A stretch of 64,000 nt of DNA from Arthrobacter sp. AQ5-05 (GTDB lineage Bacteria > Actinomycetota > Actinomycetes > Actinomycetales > Micrococcaceae), in NCBI RefSeq assembly GCF_003287975.1, contig NZ_QMKQ01000011.1:1-64000 (forward strand), read 5' to 3'. The notes beneath the pieces were generated by a model, which worked only from the letters and a program-made list of their open reading frames with translations, made no database searches and was not told the DNA's origin. Each line of letters opens with the position of its first letter. The first letter of the stretch is position 1. The position numbers and the translations under genes were made by a program. Below, piece by piece: positions 32,762 to 42,256 of this stretch.

Positions 32762-34732
32762 TCAGTCGCGGGTGGTGATGGAAAACGGTTCGCTGGCCAG
32801 GTCGGTGAAGTTCCCGACCCCGGCCCGCAGGATGCAGCTCGGGGAGACCGTCAGCGCGGTGACCACCAGCCCGTCGGCGGAAACCGCCAGGGAGCCGGAG
32901 CAGCCGTCGGAGAAGCGCACCCCTTCCTCTCCCCCGGCGACAGCGGCGAGCATCGCCGAGGCCTTGCCAGTGGACGGGGAGGTGTACAGCGGGTTCAGCA
33001 GGTCCTCGCCCCCGGGCCACACCGGCACCAGGGTGACAGGCAAGGCCGTCTGGCTCACGGTGCGCGCCGAAGTGGTGACCAGGATGTCGCGCAGGCGCTG
33101 CACCGGGTATGCGGGGCCGGCCGCCGCGGGATCCGAGACCGCCGCGGTGGTGGCCGCGGCAGCGCCCTTGAGCCATAGTTCCAGGGCGTTCCCGTCGGAT
33201 AGTTCCACGGGGATCGTTGCGCGCAACTGGATGCTGCCCTTGGCCGGGATGCCGACCCCGGCAAGGCTCCAGCCGCAGGGTGCGTCGATGCCGGTCAGGC
33301 TCGGTTGGTTGCGGGTCGCCCCGGACTTTTCCCAGCGCGCCGGCGGGCAGGAAGCTGCGGCGGAGGCACCGGGAAGCACCTCGAGGAAGGGCCCGGACAG
33401 CGGCGCCTTCTGCGCCGTGTAGGTGATCTCCAGCGAGACCTCGCGGGCCTGGGCGTCATAACGGGCACTGCGGCCGATCGACAGCCCGGAGGGCAGCGGG
33501 GCGTCCTGCTGGTTCGCGGAGGAATCGGCCACCGGTGCCGCGGCCGGGGCCTTCGGTGTGGCCAGCGCCAGGGCGCCGACAGTGATCGCGACGGCCGCCA
33601 TGAGCCCGGCTGCGATCCACATGGTGGCCTTCCCGCCCAGCCACGCCGGGGGCCGGCGTGCGGTGCGTGAGGCGGCGGGTGCAGCATCGACGCCGGGGAA
33701 TTCCACGGGCCGGGAGATGGAGCGGATCACGGTGTGCCCGGCGGCCGGTCCGAGCTCCGGAAGCGCGGAGGCGGGCAGGCCGGTGCCCGGTGCGGAGCTG
33801 GGCTCTGGCTGCAAACCCGCCCCGCGCAGCACCGTCGCCGGGCGCTGCATCGGCTCGAACTCCCCGGGTTCCTCGGCCACCGGCAACTGCGGCAGGTCGG
33901 CGTGGCGGGCGGCCAACCGGCGCAGCCATGCGGCGGCCTCGGGCGCGCCGGGCCGTCGGTGCGGGTCCTTGCCGAGCAGCGCCTCGAGCGCCTCCCATAA
34001 TTCGTCGGGTACCGGAAGGCGCGGCGGCATCGTGGTCACGTGGCGGTAGGCAAGGGTGAAGTCGGTGCCGGTCCCGGCGAACGGGGTCCGTCCGGCCAGC
34101 AGCTCGTAGAGCATGATCCCGGTGGCGTAGAGGTCTGCGGCAGGCCCGACCTCGCCGGAGCTGAGCAGTTCGGGCGGCATGTAGGCGGGGGTGCCGACCA
34201 GGCCGGTGGTGTGCCTGGCCCGCTCGCGCATGACCGCGGCGATGCCGAAGTCCGAGACGCGCACCGCGTTGGCGAGCCCCGGGGTCCATGGTTCGGCCAG
34301 CAGCACGTTGTCGGGCTTGATGTCCCGGTGCGCGGTGTTTCGGGTGTGCGCGTACGCGAGCGCGTCAAGCACCTCGGCGCAGAGCACCAGGGCGTCCGCC
34401 GCGGGCAGCGTGCGGTGTTCCAGCAGCAGATCGCGCAGCGAGCCACCGGGCACCAGGTCCATGAGGATGGCTAACCGATCGCCCTCGACGACCAGATCCC
34501 GGACCATGACGATGTTAGGGTGCCGCAGCCCCAGCAACACCGAGCGTTCCTTCACGAAGCGTTCCACCAGGGCCGGGTCGTGCGCGTGTTCCGGGCGCAG
34601 CACCTTGGCCGCGAGGTCGGTCCCGCCCGAGGGCGCACTGACCCGCCACACCTCGCCGACGGCGCCGGAGCCGAGGGGTTCGACGAAGCGGTAGGAGGCG
34701 CCGAGCGCGTCACCGGGCTGCACGTTTGCCAT
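32762..34732 (-). CDS. Membrane Ser/Thr protein kinase with extracytoplasmic domain
   Basis: The 656-residue protein has a PknB-type kinase domain (about 14-275): Gly loop PLGSGAVGEVWRV, the VAIK-type Lys in LAAKVLRPE, the catalytic loop AHRDIKPDNVLL, and VSDFGIA followed by GTPAYMPPE. A linker, one membrane helix (about 369-390) and a C-terminal external domain of roughly 260 residues follow. The external part has no PASTA repeats and contains four or more Cys (AASCPPARW, APCGWSL, DGCSGSL, SPSCILR), which may form disulfides. It converges on the ATPase gene 18 bases away. Its phosphorylated targets could be read by the ATPase FHA domain; this is inference. Confidence 0.88.
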   Translation of the reverse strand: MANVQPGDALGASYRFVEPLGSGAVGEVWRVSAPSGGTDLAAKVLRPEHAHDPALVERFVKERSVLLGLRHPNIVMVRDLVVEGDRLAILMDLVPGGSLRDLLLEHRTLPAADALVLCAEVLDALAYAHTRNTAHRDIKPDNVLLAEPWTPGLANAVRVSDFGIAAVMRERARHTTGLVGTPAYMPPELLSSGEVGPAADLYATGIMLYELLAGRTPFAGTGTDFTLAYRHVTTMPPRLPVPDELWEALEALLGKDPHRRPGAPEAAAWLRRLAARHADLPQLPVAEEPGEFEPMQRPATVLRGAGLQPEPSSAPGTGLPASALPELGPAAGHTVIRSISRPVEFPGVDAAPAASRTARRPPAWLGGKATMWIAAGLMAAVAITVGALALATPKAPAAAPVADSSANQQDAPLPSGLSIGRSARYDAQAREVSLEITYTAQKAPLSGPFLEVLPGASAAASCPPARWEKSGATRNQPSLTGIDAPCGWSLAGVGIPAKGSIQLRATIPVELSDGNALELWLKGAAAATTAAVSDPAAAGPAYPVQRLRDILVTTSARTVSQTALPVTLVPVWPGGEDLLNPLYTSPSTGKASAMLAAVAGGEEGVRFSDGCSGSLAVSADGLVVTALTVSPSCILRAGVGNFTDLASEPFSITTRD

Positions 34733-34757
34733 GTTTCGTTGCTTGCTCCTTGGTTAA

Positions 34758-34806
34758 GCAGCAATTGTTCGTGCCGGACCACAAGGTCGGCACGAACAAT
34801 TGCTGC
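34758..34806 (-). terminator. Stem-loop after the fba-DUF3151 unit
   Basis: A perfect 19-bp stem (GCAGCAATTGTTCGTGCCG and complement) with an 11-base loop lies 26 bases past the DUF3151 stop. It separates that unit from the kinase gene. Confidence 0.8.
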
Positions 34807-34832
34807 CCGGGGCCCCGCAGGGGGCTGCGGGA

Positions 34833-35252
34833 CTACTCGGCTTCGAGCGCGGCTACGGCCAGCGGATCGGAGTCGTTGAGGAAGCGGCCGATGCGGTCGA
34901 CTTCCTCGGCCTCGCCGATGGCCGCGGCGGCACGCTGCAGCGCGTAGAGCGAACGTAGGAATCCGCGGTTGGGCTCATGCGTCCACGGCACCGGGCCTTG
35001 GCCGCGCCAGCCGGCCTTGCGCAGGGCGTCCAGTCCGCGGTGGTAGCCCACGCGGGCGTAGGCGTAGGACTCGACGATACGGCCCTCGGCGTGCGCCTCG
35101 TTGGCCAGCAGCGCCCAGCCGGTCGAGGATGCCGGGAAGGCCGCGGCGATGTCCACGGCTTCGTCTCCGGCCCCAAGCCGCGCGTTGACCTCGGTTTCCT
35201 CCGGCAACAGCGTTGCGGGGATGCCCAGCAGGTTTGCTCCAAGATCGGCCAT
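34833..35252 (-). CDS. DUF3151 family protein
   Basis: The 139-residue soluble protein is recognised from its actinobacterial family pattern: LLGIPATLLPEETEVNARL near the start, STGWALLANEAHAEG, and the conserved VGYHRGLDALRKAGWRGQG. The family has no assigned function but commonly lies next to class II aldolase genes in actinobacteria, as here (2-base gap to fba). A role tied to central carbon metabolism has only that support. Confidence 0.85.
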   Translation of the reverse strand: MADLGANLLGIPATLLPEETEVNARLGAGDEAVDIAAAFPASSTGWALLANEAHAEGRIVESYAYARVGYHRGLDALRKAGWRGQGPVPWTHEPNRGFLRSLYALQRAAAAIGEAEEVDRIGRFLNDSDPLAVAALEAE

Positions 35253-35254
35253 GG

Positions 35255-36277
<1,023 letters not shown>

Positions 36278-36391
36278 ACTGACTCCTATGTAGATAAGGA
36301 ATGTGTGGGGAGTAGACCTCGTTGGCTACCTCCATCCTAGCTACTTGTGTGCTGGATCGCTCACGGGATGACGTACCGGCCCGGAGGGTGA

Positions 36392-36428
36392 CATGCCAAG
36401 GGCGCCGGTTCACGGCGCCCCTGGCATG
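36392..36428 (-). terminator. Terminator of the first M23 peptidase gene
   Basis: CATGCCAAGGGCGCCG pairs with CGGCGCCCCTGGCATG (one mismatch) around a 5-base loop. It starts 4 bases after the peptidase stop. Confidence 0.7.
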
Positions 36429-36432
36429 CGAT

Positions 36433-38319
36433 TCACTTGTCGGCGGCCGCTTCACCTCCTGTGTCGGCGAGCGCGTCGGCTGCGCTTTCGGCTGCAGGCT
36501 TGGCCACGGGTTCCGGGGCCTTGGGCTTGACTGCGTCGGCCTTTGCGGGGGCCGGTGCCGGTGCGGCGACCTTCTTCACCGGGGCAACCGGTGCCTTGGG
36601 TGCCACGGGCTTCGGCTTGGCCACGGGTGCGGCCTTGACAGCTTCGACCGGGGCCTTCGGCGCGGCGACCGGCTTGGGTGCCGGTGTGGCCACCTTCTTG
36701 ACCGGAGCCGGAGCCTCTGCCTTCTTGGGCGCCGGAGCGGCGACCGTCTTGGCCTCGGGTTCCGCTGCGGGCTTCACCGGCGGCTGTTCGACGGCTGGCG
36801 CCTTCTGGACCGCGGGGGCTTCCTGGTCGGATTCCTTCTTCGCCGGTTCGATTTCGGCTGATTCCGAGGTGGTCCCGTCGTCCTTGGGAGTGGACGTCTT
36901 CGGTTCGGATTCCACCTCCGGCACTGTGCCTTCGGCCTTCGGTGCAGTTGCCCCGCCTGTTGGTCCTGTCGAGGGTTCCTCGGTCTCAGTTCCCGGAAGC
37001 GGGACCTCAAGCGTCGGAACCTCGTTCACCTCGGGCAGCGGGGCGGTCGTTTCCGGGGCCTCGGCGGTCGGCGACTCGGGTGCCGGCGTGGTTGGAGCCG
37101 GCGTGGTTTCCGGCTTCGGCTTCGGCTGAGGTGCCGGAGCCTGGGTGGTCGGTGCAGGCTTGGTGTCAGGCGTCGGTTTCACATGCGGCGCAGGCTTCGG
37201 CTGAGGGGCCGGAGCCTGGGTGGTCGGTGCAGGCTTGGTGTCAGGTGTCGGCTTCACATGCGGCGCAGGCTTCGGCTTTGCTTCCGGCTTGTGTTTTGCC
37301 GGTGGCTCAGCATTCGGTGCAGCGACCGGTGCCCGGTGCCTGATTGGCGCCGGACTTGGGTCTTGCGGGCGCGGTGCCGAGGCCCAGCGTGTCGGGAAGT
37401 CCGCCGCACCTCCCTCGGATGAGCGGGGAGCCCCGGTGTTGCGGATCGGTTCGGCAGCGATGGTGGTGCCGCGCGAATCAATCATGGGATTGGGCTGGCC
37501 CGAGATCGGAGGCAGGAAGTTCCGTGGATCGTTCCAGCGCCCATTGATGATGACCTCGAAGTGCACGTGGCAACCCGTGGAGTTCCCCGTGGTACCGCTC
37601 AACGCGATGAGCTGCCCCTGCTTGACGATGTCGCCCACCTTGGCGATGAGCCGGGAGTTGTGGCTGTAGCCGGTGCGCACGGAGGACCCGTGGTCGATGG
37701 TCACGCGCATTCCGGAATGCCCGGCCCAGGCCGACTGGATCACCACGCCGTCGGCGGATGCATACACCGGCGACCCGCACGGAACGGCGTAGTCCTGGCC
37801 GATGTGGATCTGCGTGCCTGCGCCGGTCGGGTTGTGTCGCCACCCGTACGGGCTGGTGATGTGCCGAGATGTCACCGGGTGCATGAGTTGGATGTTTCCG
37901 GGAAGCGCCCCAAGCACTCCTACGTTCTGGCCAACCATGAAGCCGGCGGCATTGGGCTGCGCTGCAGCCCCCAAACCGGAGCCGGAATGAGCTTGGAAAG
38001 CAGGGAAGGCACCGGCCGGTTCCCCGTCGCTGCCGATCCCTGAGGCGGTGCTGGTGATTCCCAGCGTCTGCCACGCGATCGCGTCTACGCCGCTGAGCAA
38101 TGAGACCCTGACCGGCTGCACGTAGGCCGCGGCTTCGTAGTTCGGTGCTTGGACGGGTTGCGATGCGATTTGGTCCGCGGATAGTCCCAAGCCGGGCGCT
38201 CCCGACATCGCCACGGCCGCAGCCACGGCCAGCCCCAAGGCTGAAATTTGCGGGATCTTGTTCTTTGAACGGCCGGCTCTGCCCGGCACGGGACCCCTAT
38301 TGACCTGATGTTTTTTCAT
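36433..38319 (-). CDS. M23 (LytM-type) peptidoglycan endopeptidase with long Pro/Ala-rich tail
   Basis: About 628 residues from ATG 38319 (AGGGGG upstream; a TTG three codons earlier is less likely). It has a signal peptide or anchor at residues 23-45. The M23 domain spans roughly 140-265 with the metal motif HIGQDYAVPCGSP (HxxxD) and the HVHFEV motif (HxH). A low-complexity tail of more than 340 residues rich in Pro, Ala, Lys and Thr follows, including a 25-residue unit repeated twice. The protein ends LADTGGEAAADK. LADTG fits the class E sorting motif, but no membrane helix or charged tail follows, so anchoring is unlikely. It is an extracellular cell-wall hydrolase. Confidence 0.88.
   Translation of the reverse strand: MKKHQVNRGPVPGRAGRSKNKIPQISALGLAVAAAVAMSGAPGLGLSADQIASQPVQAPNYEAAAYVQPVRVSLLSGVDAIAWQTLGITSTASGIGSDGEPAGAFPAFQAHSGSGLGAAAQPNAAGFMVGQNVGVLGALPGNIQLMHPVTSRHITSPYGWRHNPTGAGTQIHIGQDYAVPCGSPVYASADGVVIQSAWAGHSGMRVTIDHGSSVRTGYSHNSRLIAKVGDIVKQGQLIALSGTTGNSTGCHVHFEVIINGRWNDPRNFLPPISGQPNPMIDSRGTTIAAEPIRNTGAPRSSEGGAADFPTRWASAPRPQDPSPAPIRHRAPVAAPNAEPPAKHKPEAKPKPAPHVKPTPDTKPAPTTQAPAPQPKPAPHVKPTPDTKPAPTTQAPAPQPKPKPETTPAPTTPAPESPTAEAPETTAPLPEVNEVPTLEVPLPGTETEEPSTGPTGGATAPKAEGTVPEVESEPKTSTPKDDGTTSESAEIEPAKKESDQEAPAVQKAPAVEQPPVKPAAEPEAKTVAAPAPKKAEAPAPVKKVATPAPKPVAAPKAPVEAVKAAPVAKPKPVAPKAPVAPVKKVAAPAPAPAKADAVKPKAPEPVAKPAAESAADALADTGGEAAADK
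37121..37270. repeat. Two tandem 75-bp repeats inside the M23 peptidase tail
   Basis: The unit beginning TTCGGCTGAG at 37121 recurs at 37196 with only a few changes, followed by a partial third start at 37271. It encodes a 25-residue Pro/Lys/Thr-rich unit containing HVKPTPDTKPAPTTQAP. In-frame repeats of this kind change tail length by recombination. Confidence 0.8.
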
Positions 38320-38742
38320 CGGTAACAACCCCCTGTTGAGTCACCATGAAGTTTTTGCGCAGCCAAATGAAGGAGGTGGCCTGGCCGAGACCAGCGAGTT
38401 GTCCGTGTCACCCCAAGTAACTGAACACTTAGGCATCACCGTAACGCACGAGTGGCAAGGAATAAAGGGTTCATTCCGCAAGATCCCCAATTGATTTCAC
38501 CGTGCCCAATTTTCCCGTCCTGGAAGGAATGCGGAAAAGGCGCCGATACGGGCTTGGACGGGCTTGTTTCTTGTTCGCGTGCGATGCCACGACGGGCTCA
38601 CCACTCCCTGCGCAGACCTAAAAGCTACTGCCCTGTGTGGGAGCGCCCGTCACTTCATCGATGATTCCGCAGCGGGCCCCGGGGTGCGGAAATCCGTCTG
38701 CCCGCAGGGACCGGCTTCTTCGATGCGGGTGGCGTGGAATGA
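38320..38742. other. 423-base spacer between the two M23 genes, with long leader
   Basis: The spacer contains the leader and promoter of the first M23 gene and the 3' flank of the second. TCACCGTAACGCAC (38436-38449) lies 117 bases before the first gene's start. A 12-of-14 match, TCACGCTAACGCAC (40260-40273), lies 126 bases before the second gene's start. The shared element may be an operator or promoter part. No hairpin terminator was identified at 38650-38742. Confidence 0.45.
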
Positions 38743-40134
38743 CTACGAGGGTTGGGTTGTGGTCGGGGACGACGACAGCGTCGCAGCTGTTTCGTCACCG
38801 GTAGTCCCTGTGCCGCTTGAGGATTTCGTGCTCGGAGCCCCGAGTCCCGGATCGGACAACGTGCTTGCGGACCCGGTCGGTGCACTGGTCGCAGACGTGG
38901 TCGGCATGGAGGATTGGGACCCAGTAGATGCGCTGGACGGTGAACCGGTCAGTTCGCCAGACGGTGAATCAGTCGGTGTCGCGTTGGTCGGGGATGAGCT
39001 GGGCGGAGGAGTTGTTTCTTCGCTGGGCTCCGGCGTCGGGGTTGGTGCCGGGCTCGCGTCGGGAGTTGGCGTGGCCGAGGGTTCCGGGGATGTGTCCGAT
39101 GTCGGCTTGGGAGTGGGGGTCCTGCCGGGTTTGGTCGTTTCGCTTGGCTTGGGCTCTTCGCTCGGCTTCGGCGACGCCGCTCCGTTCTCGGGGGCCTTGG
39201 TCGATGGTGCGGGCTTGGTCGGCTCCGGTATCGGTACATCGATGTCGTGGCCGTTCTCGCTTTCGCTCCGCGGTTCCCCGGTATTTCGGATGGGTTCGGC
39301 CGCGATGGTGGTCCTGCGTGAATCGACCATCGGGTTGGGTTGGCCGGGAATCAGCGGCAGGAAGTTGCGTGGATCGTTCCAGCGTCCGTTGATGATGACC
39401 TCGAAGTGCACATGGCACCCGGTCGAGTTTCCGGTGGTCCCGCTCAGGGCGATCAGCTGGCCTTGATTGACCACGTCACCGACCTTGGCAATGAGTGTCG
39501 AGTTGTGGCTGTAGCCGGTGCGCACCGAGGACCCGTGGTCGATGGTCACGCGCATGCCCGAGTGTCCCGCCCAGGCCGACTGGATGACGGTTCCGTCCGC
39601 GCTGGCATACACCGGCGACCCGCAGGCAATGGCGTAGTCCTGGCCGATGTGGATCTGGGTGCCGGCCCCGGTTGGGTTGTTCCGCCAGCCGTACGGGCTG
39701 GTGATGTGCCGGGATGAGACCGGGTGGATCAACTGGATTCCCGCGGGAAGCACACCGAGCGGGCCCACGTTTTGACCCACGAGTTGGGCGGACGCCCCGG
39801 AGGGGCCCTGCAGGGCACCGGGGCCGGAGGCGTCTGCGACCTTGACACCGGCAGCGGCGCTGGTGATGTTTTCCGATTCCCAGCGGATCGCGTCGACTCC
39901 GCCGAAGAGCCCGACCTCGACCGGCTGGCTGAAGAATGCAGCCTCCACCTGAAGAGTGGAGGCGGCCACGGGCATGGCGTGGATCTGGCGCCCGTCAAGG
40001 GCGGGGGAAACCGACAGAGCAAGTGTCGCGAGAACCGCGATCCCCAGGGCCGCGGCCTTGGGGTTTTTCGGCTTGGTGCGCAGTTCGCGCCGCGCGGGCA
40101 GCGGGAGCGGGTGGTTGACTTGGTGCTTTTTCAC
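38743..40134 (-). CDS. M23 (LytM-type) endopeptidase, tandem paralogue
   Basis: The 463-residue protein begins MKKHQVN, as its neighbour does, which supports GTG 40134 as start. The signal region (about 28-50), a Gln/Val-rich spacer and the M23 domain are closely related to the upstream paralogue (shared GAGTQIHIGQDYA, HSGMRVTIDHGSSV, STGCHVHFEV). The tail differs: it is Ser/Thr/Pro-rich instead of Ala/Lys/Pro-rich and has no sorting-like motif. The pair arose by tandem duplication followed by divergence of the tails, which may set where or how each enzyme binds the wall. Confidence 0.88.
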   Translation of the reverse strand: MKKHQVNHPLPLPARRELRTKPKNPKAAALGIAVLATLALSVSPALDGRQIHAMPVAASTLQVEAAFFSQPVEVGLFGGVDAIRWESENITSAAAGVKVADASGPGALQGPSGASAQLVGQNVGPLGVLPAGIQLIHPVSSRHITSPYGWRNNPTGAGTQIHIGQDYAIACGSPVYASADGTVIQSAWAGHSGMRVTIDHGSSVRTGYSHNSTLIAKVGDVVNQGQLIALSGTTGNSTGCHVHFEVIINGRWNDPRNFLPLIPGQPNPMVDSRRTTIAAEPIRNTGEPRSESENGHDIDVPIPEPTKPAPSTKAPENGAASPKPSEEPKPSETTKPGRTPTPKPTSDTSPEPSATPTPDASPAPTPTPEPSEETTPPPSSSPTNATPTDSPSGELTGSPSSASTGSQSSMPTTSATSAPTGSASTLSDPGLGAPSTKSSSGTGTTGDETAATLSSSPTTTQPS

Positions 40135-40259
40135 CAGCGGATGGCTCCGTTCACCGACTCAAGACCTTGGCCGTTGCCGGCGCGTACCTTTGGTCGTTCC
40201 CCGAAGCCTGGGTGCCGGTGGTTTCACCGGACCGTTGCACTGGATCGAACGCCCAAGGT

Positions 40260-40273
40260 TCACGCTAACGCAC
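40260..40273 (-). promoter_or_regulatory. Leader element shared by the two M23 genes (second copy)
   Basis: On the coding strand it reads GTGCGTTAGCGTGA; the first copy reads GTGCGTTACGGTGA. The similar distance to both starts suggests a common control site. TAACG-type half-sites are known for the cell-wall regulator MtrA in actinobacteria, so MtrA is a candidate, but only one half-site is visible. Confidence 0.35.
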
Positions 40274-40338
40274 CCGGGGCGGTGAGTGAAGGGATATTCG
40301 CTAAACGTTTGGCTTTCTAGACAAACGACTACCCGAGG

Positions 40339-41013
40339 TTAGACCGACTGGTCGAAAACGTGCCGACGGATCCACGCATGCATGGCTATCCCGGCGGCCG
40401 AGGCGGCATTGATGGAGCGGGTGGAGCCGAATTGCTCGATCGACAGGGTGGCTTCGGCGCTTTGGTGGACTTCCTCGCTCAGGCCCGGGCCTTCCTGGCC
40501 GAAGACCAGCACGCAATTGCGCGGCAGCTCGTAGGTTTCCAGCTTCTGGGAATCCGGGAAGATGTCGATCCCGATGATCGCCAGGCCTTCTCCCTTGGCC
40601 CAGACAACGAAGTCCTCGACCGTGGGGTGGTGACGCACGTGCTGGTAGCGGTCGGTGACCATCGCCCCGCGCTTGTTCCAGCGCCGGCGTCCGATGATAT
40701 GCACTTCCTTGGCCAGGAATGCGTTGGCGGTGCGCACGACTGTGCCGATGTTCATGTCGTGCTGCCAGTTCTCGATGGCGATGTGGAAGTCGTGGCGGCG
40801 CGCGTCCAGGTCCGCGACGATCGCCTCCATGCTCCAGTAGCGGTACTTGTCCGCCACGTTGCGCCGGTCCCCGGTTTCCAGCAGCTCGGCATCGAAGTGG
40901 TCACCGGAAGGCAGCTCGCCCTCCCACGGGCCAACGCCCACCTCGGGGCGCTCCTCATGGACGGGATCGTACTCGGTGGGCTCTGGTGCGGGGGTTTCAA
41001 GGGCGGAAGTCAC
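40339..41013 (-). CDS. TrmH/SpoU-family tRNA/rRNA 2'-O-methyltransferase
   Basis: The 224-residue protein has the SPOUT trefoil-knot motifs in order: motif 1 MNIGTVVRTANAFLAKEVHI, motif 2 CVLVFGQEGPGLSEEV, and motif 3 SIEQFGSTRSINAASAAGIA. It should methylate a ribose in tRNA or rRNA using SAM; the target nucleotide cannot be inferred. An N-terminal extension of about 60 residues is acidic and not recognised. The start is GTG 41013, with AAGAGG overlapping the start region; an internal start is possible. Confidence 0.9.
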   Translation of the reverse strand: MTSALETPAPEPTEYDPVHEERPEVGVGPWEGELPSGDHFDAELLETGDRRNVADKYRYWSMEAIVADLDARRHDFHIAIENWQHDMNIGTVVRTANAFLAKEVHIIGRRRWNKRGAMVTDRYQHVRHHPTVEDFVVWAKGEGLAIIGIDIFPDSQKLETYELPRNCVLVFGQEGPGLSEEVHQSAEATLSIEQFGSTRSINAASAAGIAMHAWIRRHVFDQSV

Positions 41014-41168
41014 CTCTTAAGGGTAGTCGCCAATCCCTCCACGCCGGATCCCGGGTGCTGCGCTGCGCTTCCGGAGCGCCGCGCCCGCACCCGGCCGGTT
41101 GATGGCAAACTGGCCTAAGGCACTTTTGGTCCGCCGGGAATCCCCGGCCCGGCAAGCAAGGAGGATCC

Positions 41169-42176
41169 ATGCCCATCATTGACAATGCGATTTACGTTTC
41201 GGGCAAGCGCGTGATCCATCCGCCGGATCTCAGCTCCACGTTCGAGTCCATGAAGGAGTGCGGCGGCATGGCCTGGCTCGGGCTCTACCGTCCCGACATG
41301 GACGAAATGCAGGAGGTTGCCGCGGAGCTTGGCCTGCACGAGCTGGCAGTGGAAGACACCCTCTCCGGCCACCAGCGCCCCAAGCTGGAGCACTACGGCG
41401 ACCACCTCTTCGTGGTCTTGCGCCCGGCCCGTTACATCGACGAGTCCGAAAAGGTCGAGTTCGGGGAGTTGCACGTCTATGTCGGGGTCGACTTCGTGGT
41501 CACCGTCCGCCATGCCGAGTCGCCCAAGCTGGCCCAAGTGCGCCAGCGGCTCGAGGATGAGCCGGGGCTGCTGGGCATTGGTCCGGCAGCGGTCCTCTAC
41601 GCGGTCCTTGACCAGGTCGTTGACGAATACGAGCCGGTGTTTGCCGGACTGAGCAACGACATCGATGAGATCGAGGACCAGCTGTTCTCCGGGACCTCCC
41701 ACGTCTCGCGGCGGATCTACGAACTGTCCCGGGAAGTCATCGAATTCCAGCGCGCGCTGGCACCGCTGGACGACGTGCTGGCCCGCTTGCGCAGGGACTT
41801 CCGGCTCAGCGACATCTCCGAGGAAGACGCCCTGGAACTTGACCGCAAGCTCATCGACGTCCAGGACCATGCGATCCGGCTCACCGAGCGCATCACCTCC
41901 TTCCGGGCCCTGCTGACCAATGCCCTGTCGCTGTCCTCGACCCTGGCCTCGCAGCGGGCCACCGAGGCCGGTCTGGCGCAGAACGAGCAGATGAAGAAGA
42001 TTTCCTCATGGGCAGCGATCATTTTCGCCCCGAGCCTGGTCACGGGAATCTACGGCATGAACTTCAAGCACATGCCGGAACTGGAATTCAGCTTTGGCTA
42101 TCCGGCAGCGATCGGGCTGATGCTGGCACTGGCCGTGAGCCTCTTTGCCATTTTCAAGAAGAACAATTGGTTATAG
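41169..42176 (+). CDS. corA: CorA-family magnesium/cobalt transporter
   Basis: The 335-residue protein has a cytoplasmic funnel domain, the long stalk helices, and two C-terminal membrane helices separated by the signature YGMNFKHMPEL. The cytoplasmic tail ends FKKNNWL. It forms pentameric Mg2+ channels in known members; Co2+ and Ni2+ may also pass. ATG 41169 has AAGGAGG eight bases upstream. No metal riboswitch was seen in the 155-base gap before it. Confidence 0.93.
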   Translation: MPIIDNAIYVSGKRVIHPPDLSSTFESMKECGGMAWLGLYRPDMDEMQEVAAELGLHELAVEDTLSGHQRPKLEHYGDHLFVVLRPARYIDESEKVEFGELHVYVGVDFVVTVRHAESPKLAQVRQRLEDEPGLLGIGPAAVLYAVLDQVVDEYEPVFAGLSNDIDEIEDQLFSGTSHVSRRIYELSREVIEFQRALAPLDDVLARLRRDFRLSDISEEDALELDRKLIDVQDHAIRLTERITSFRALLTNALSLSSTLASQRATEAGLAQNEQMKKISSWAAIIFAPSLVTGIYGMNFKHMPELEFSFGYPAAIGLMLALAVSLFAIFKKNNWL

Positions 42177-42256
42177 CCTCCGCAATCCCCGCCCACGGCC
42201 GCGGAACCTGAAAGACTGGTTCTCAGCAGGTTGTCTCTTGAAAGGAACACCCACTC

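Noticed and set aside
38320-38450. c-di-AMP (ydaO-type) riboswitch upstream of the M23 peptidase
   Set aside because: CTTGGGGTGA in the leader recalls one conserved ydaO segment, and such riboswitches do precede wall hydrolases in actinobacteria. The other invariant blocks (GGGGGACCC and the 3' CAGCTAACCTCG-type segment) were not found. A covariance-model scan would settle it.
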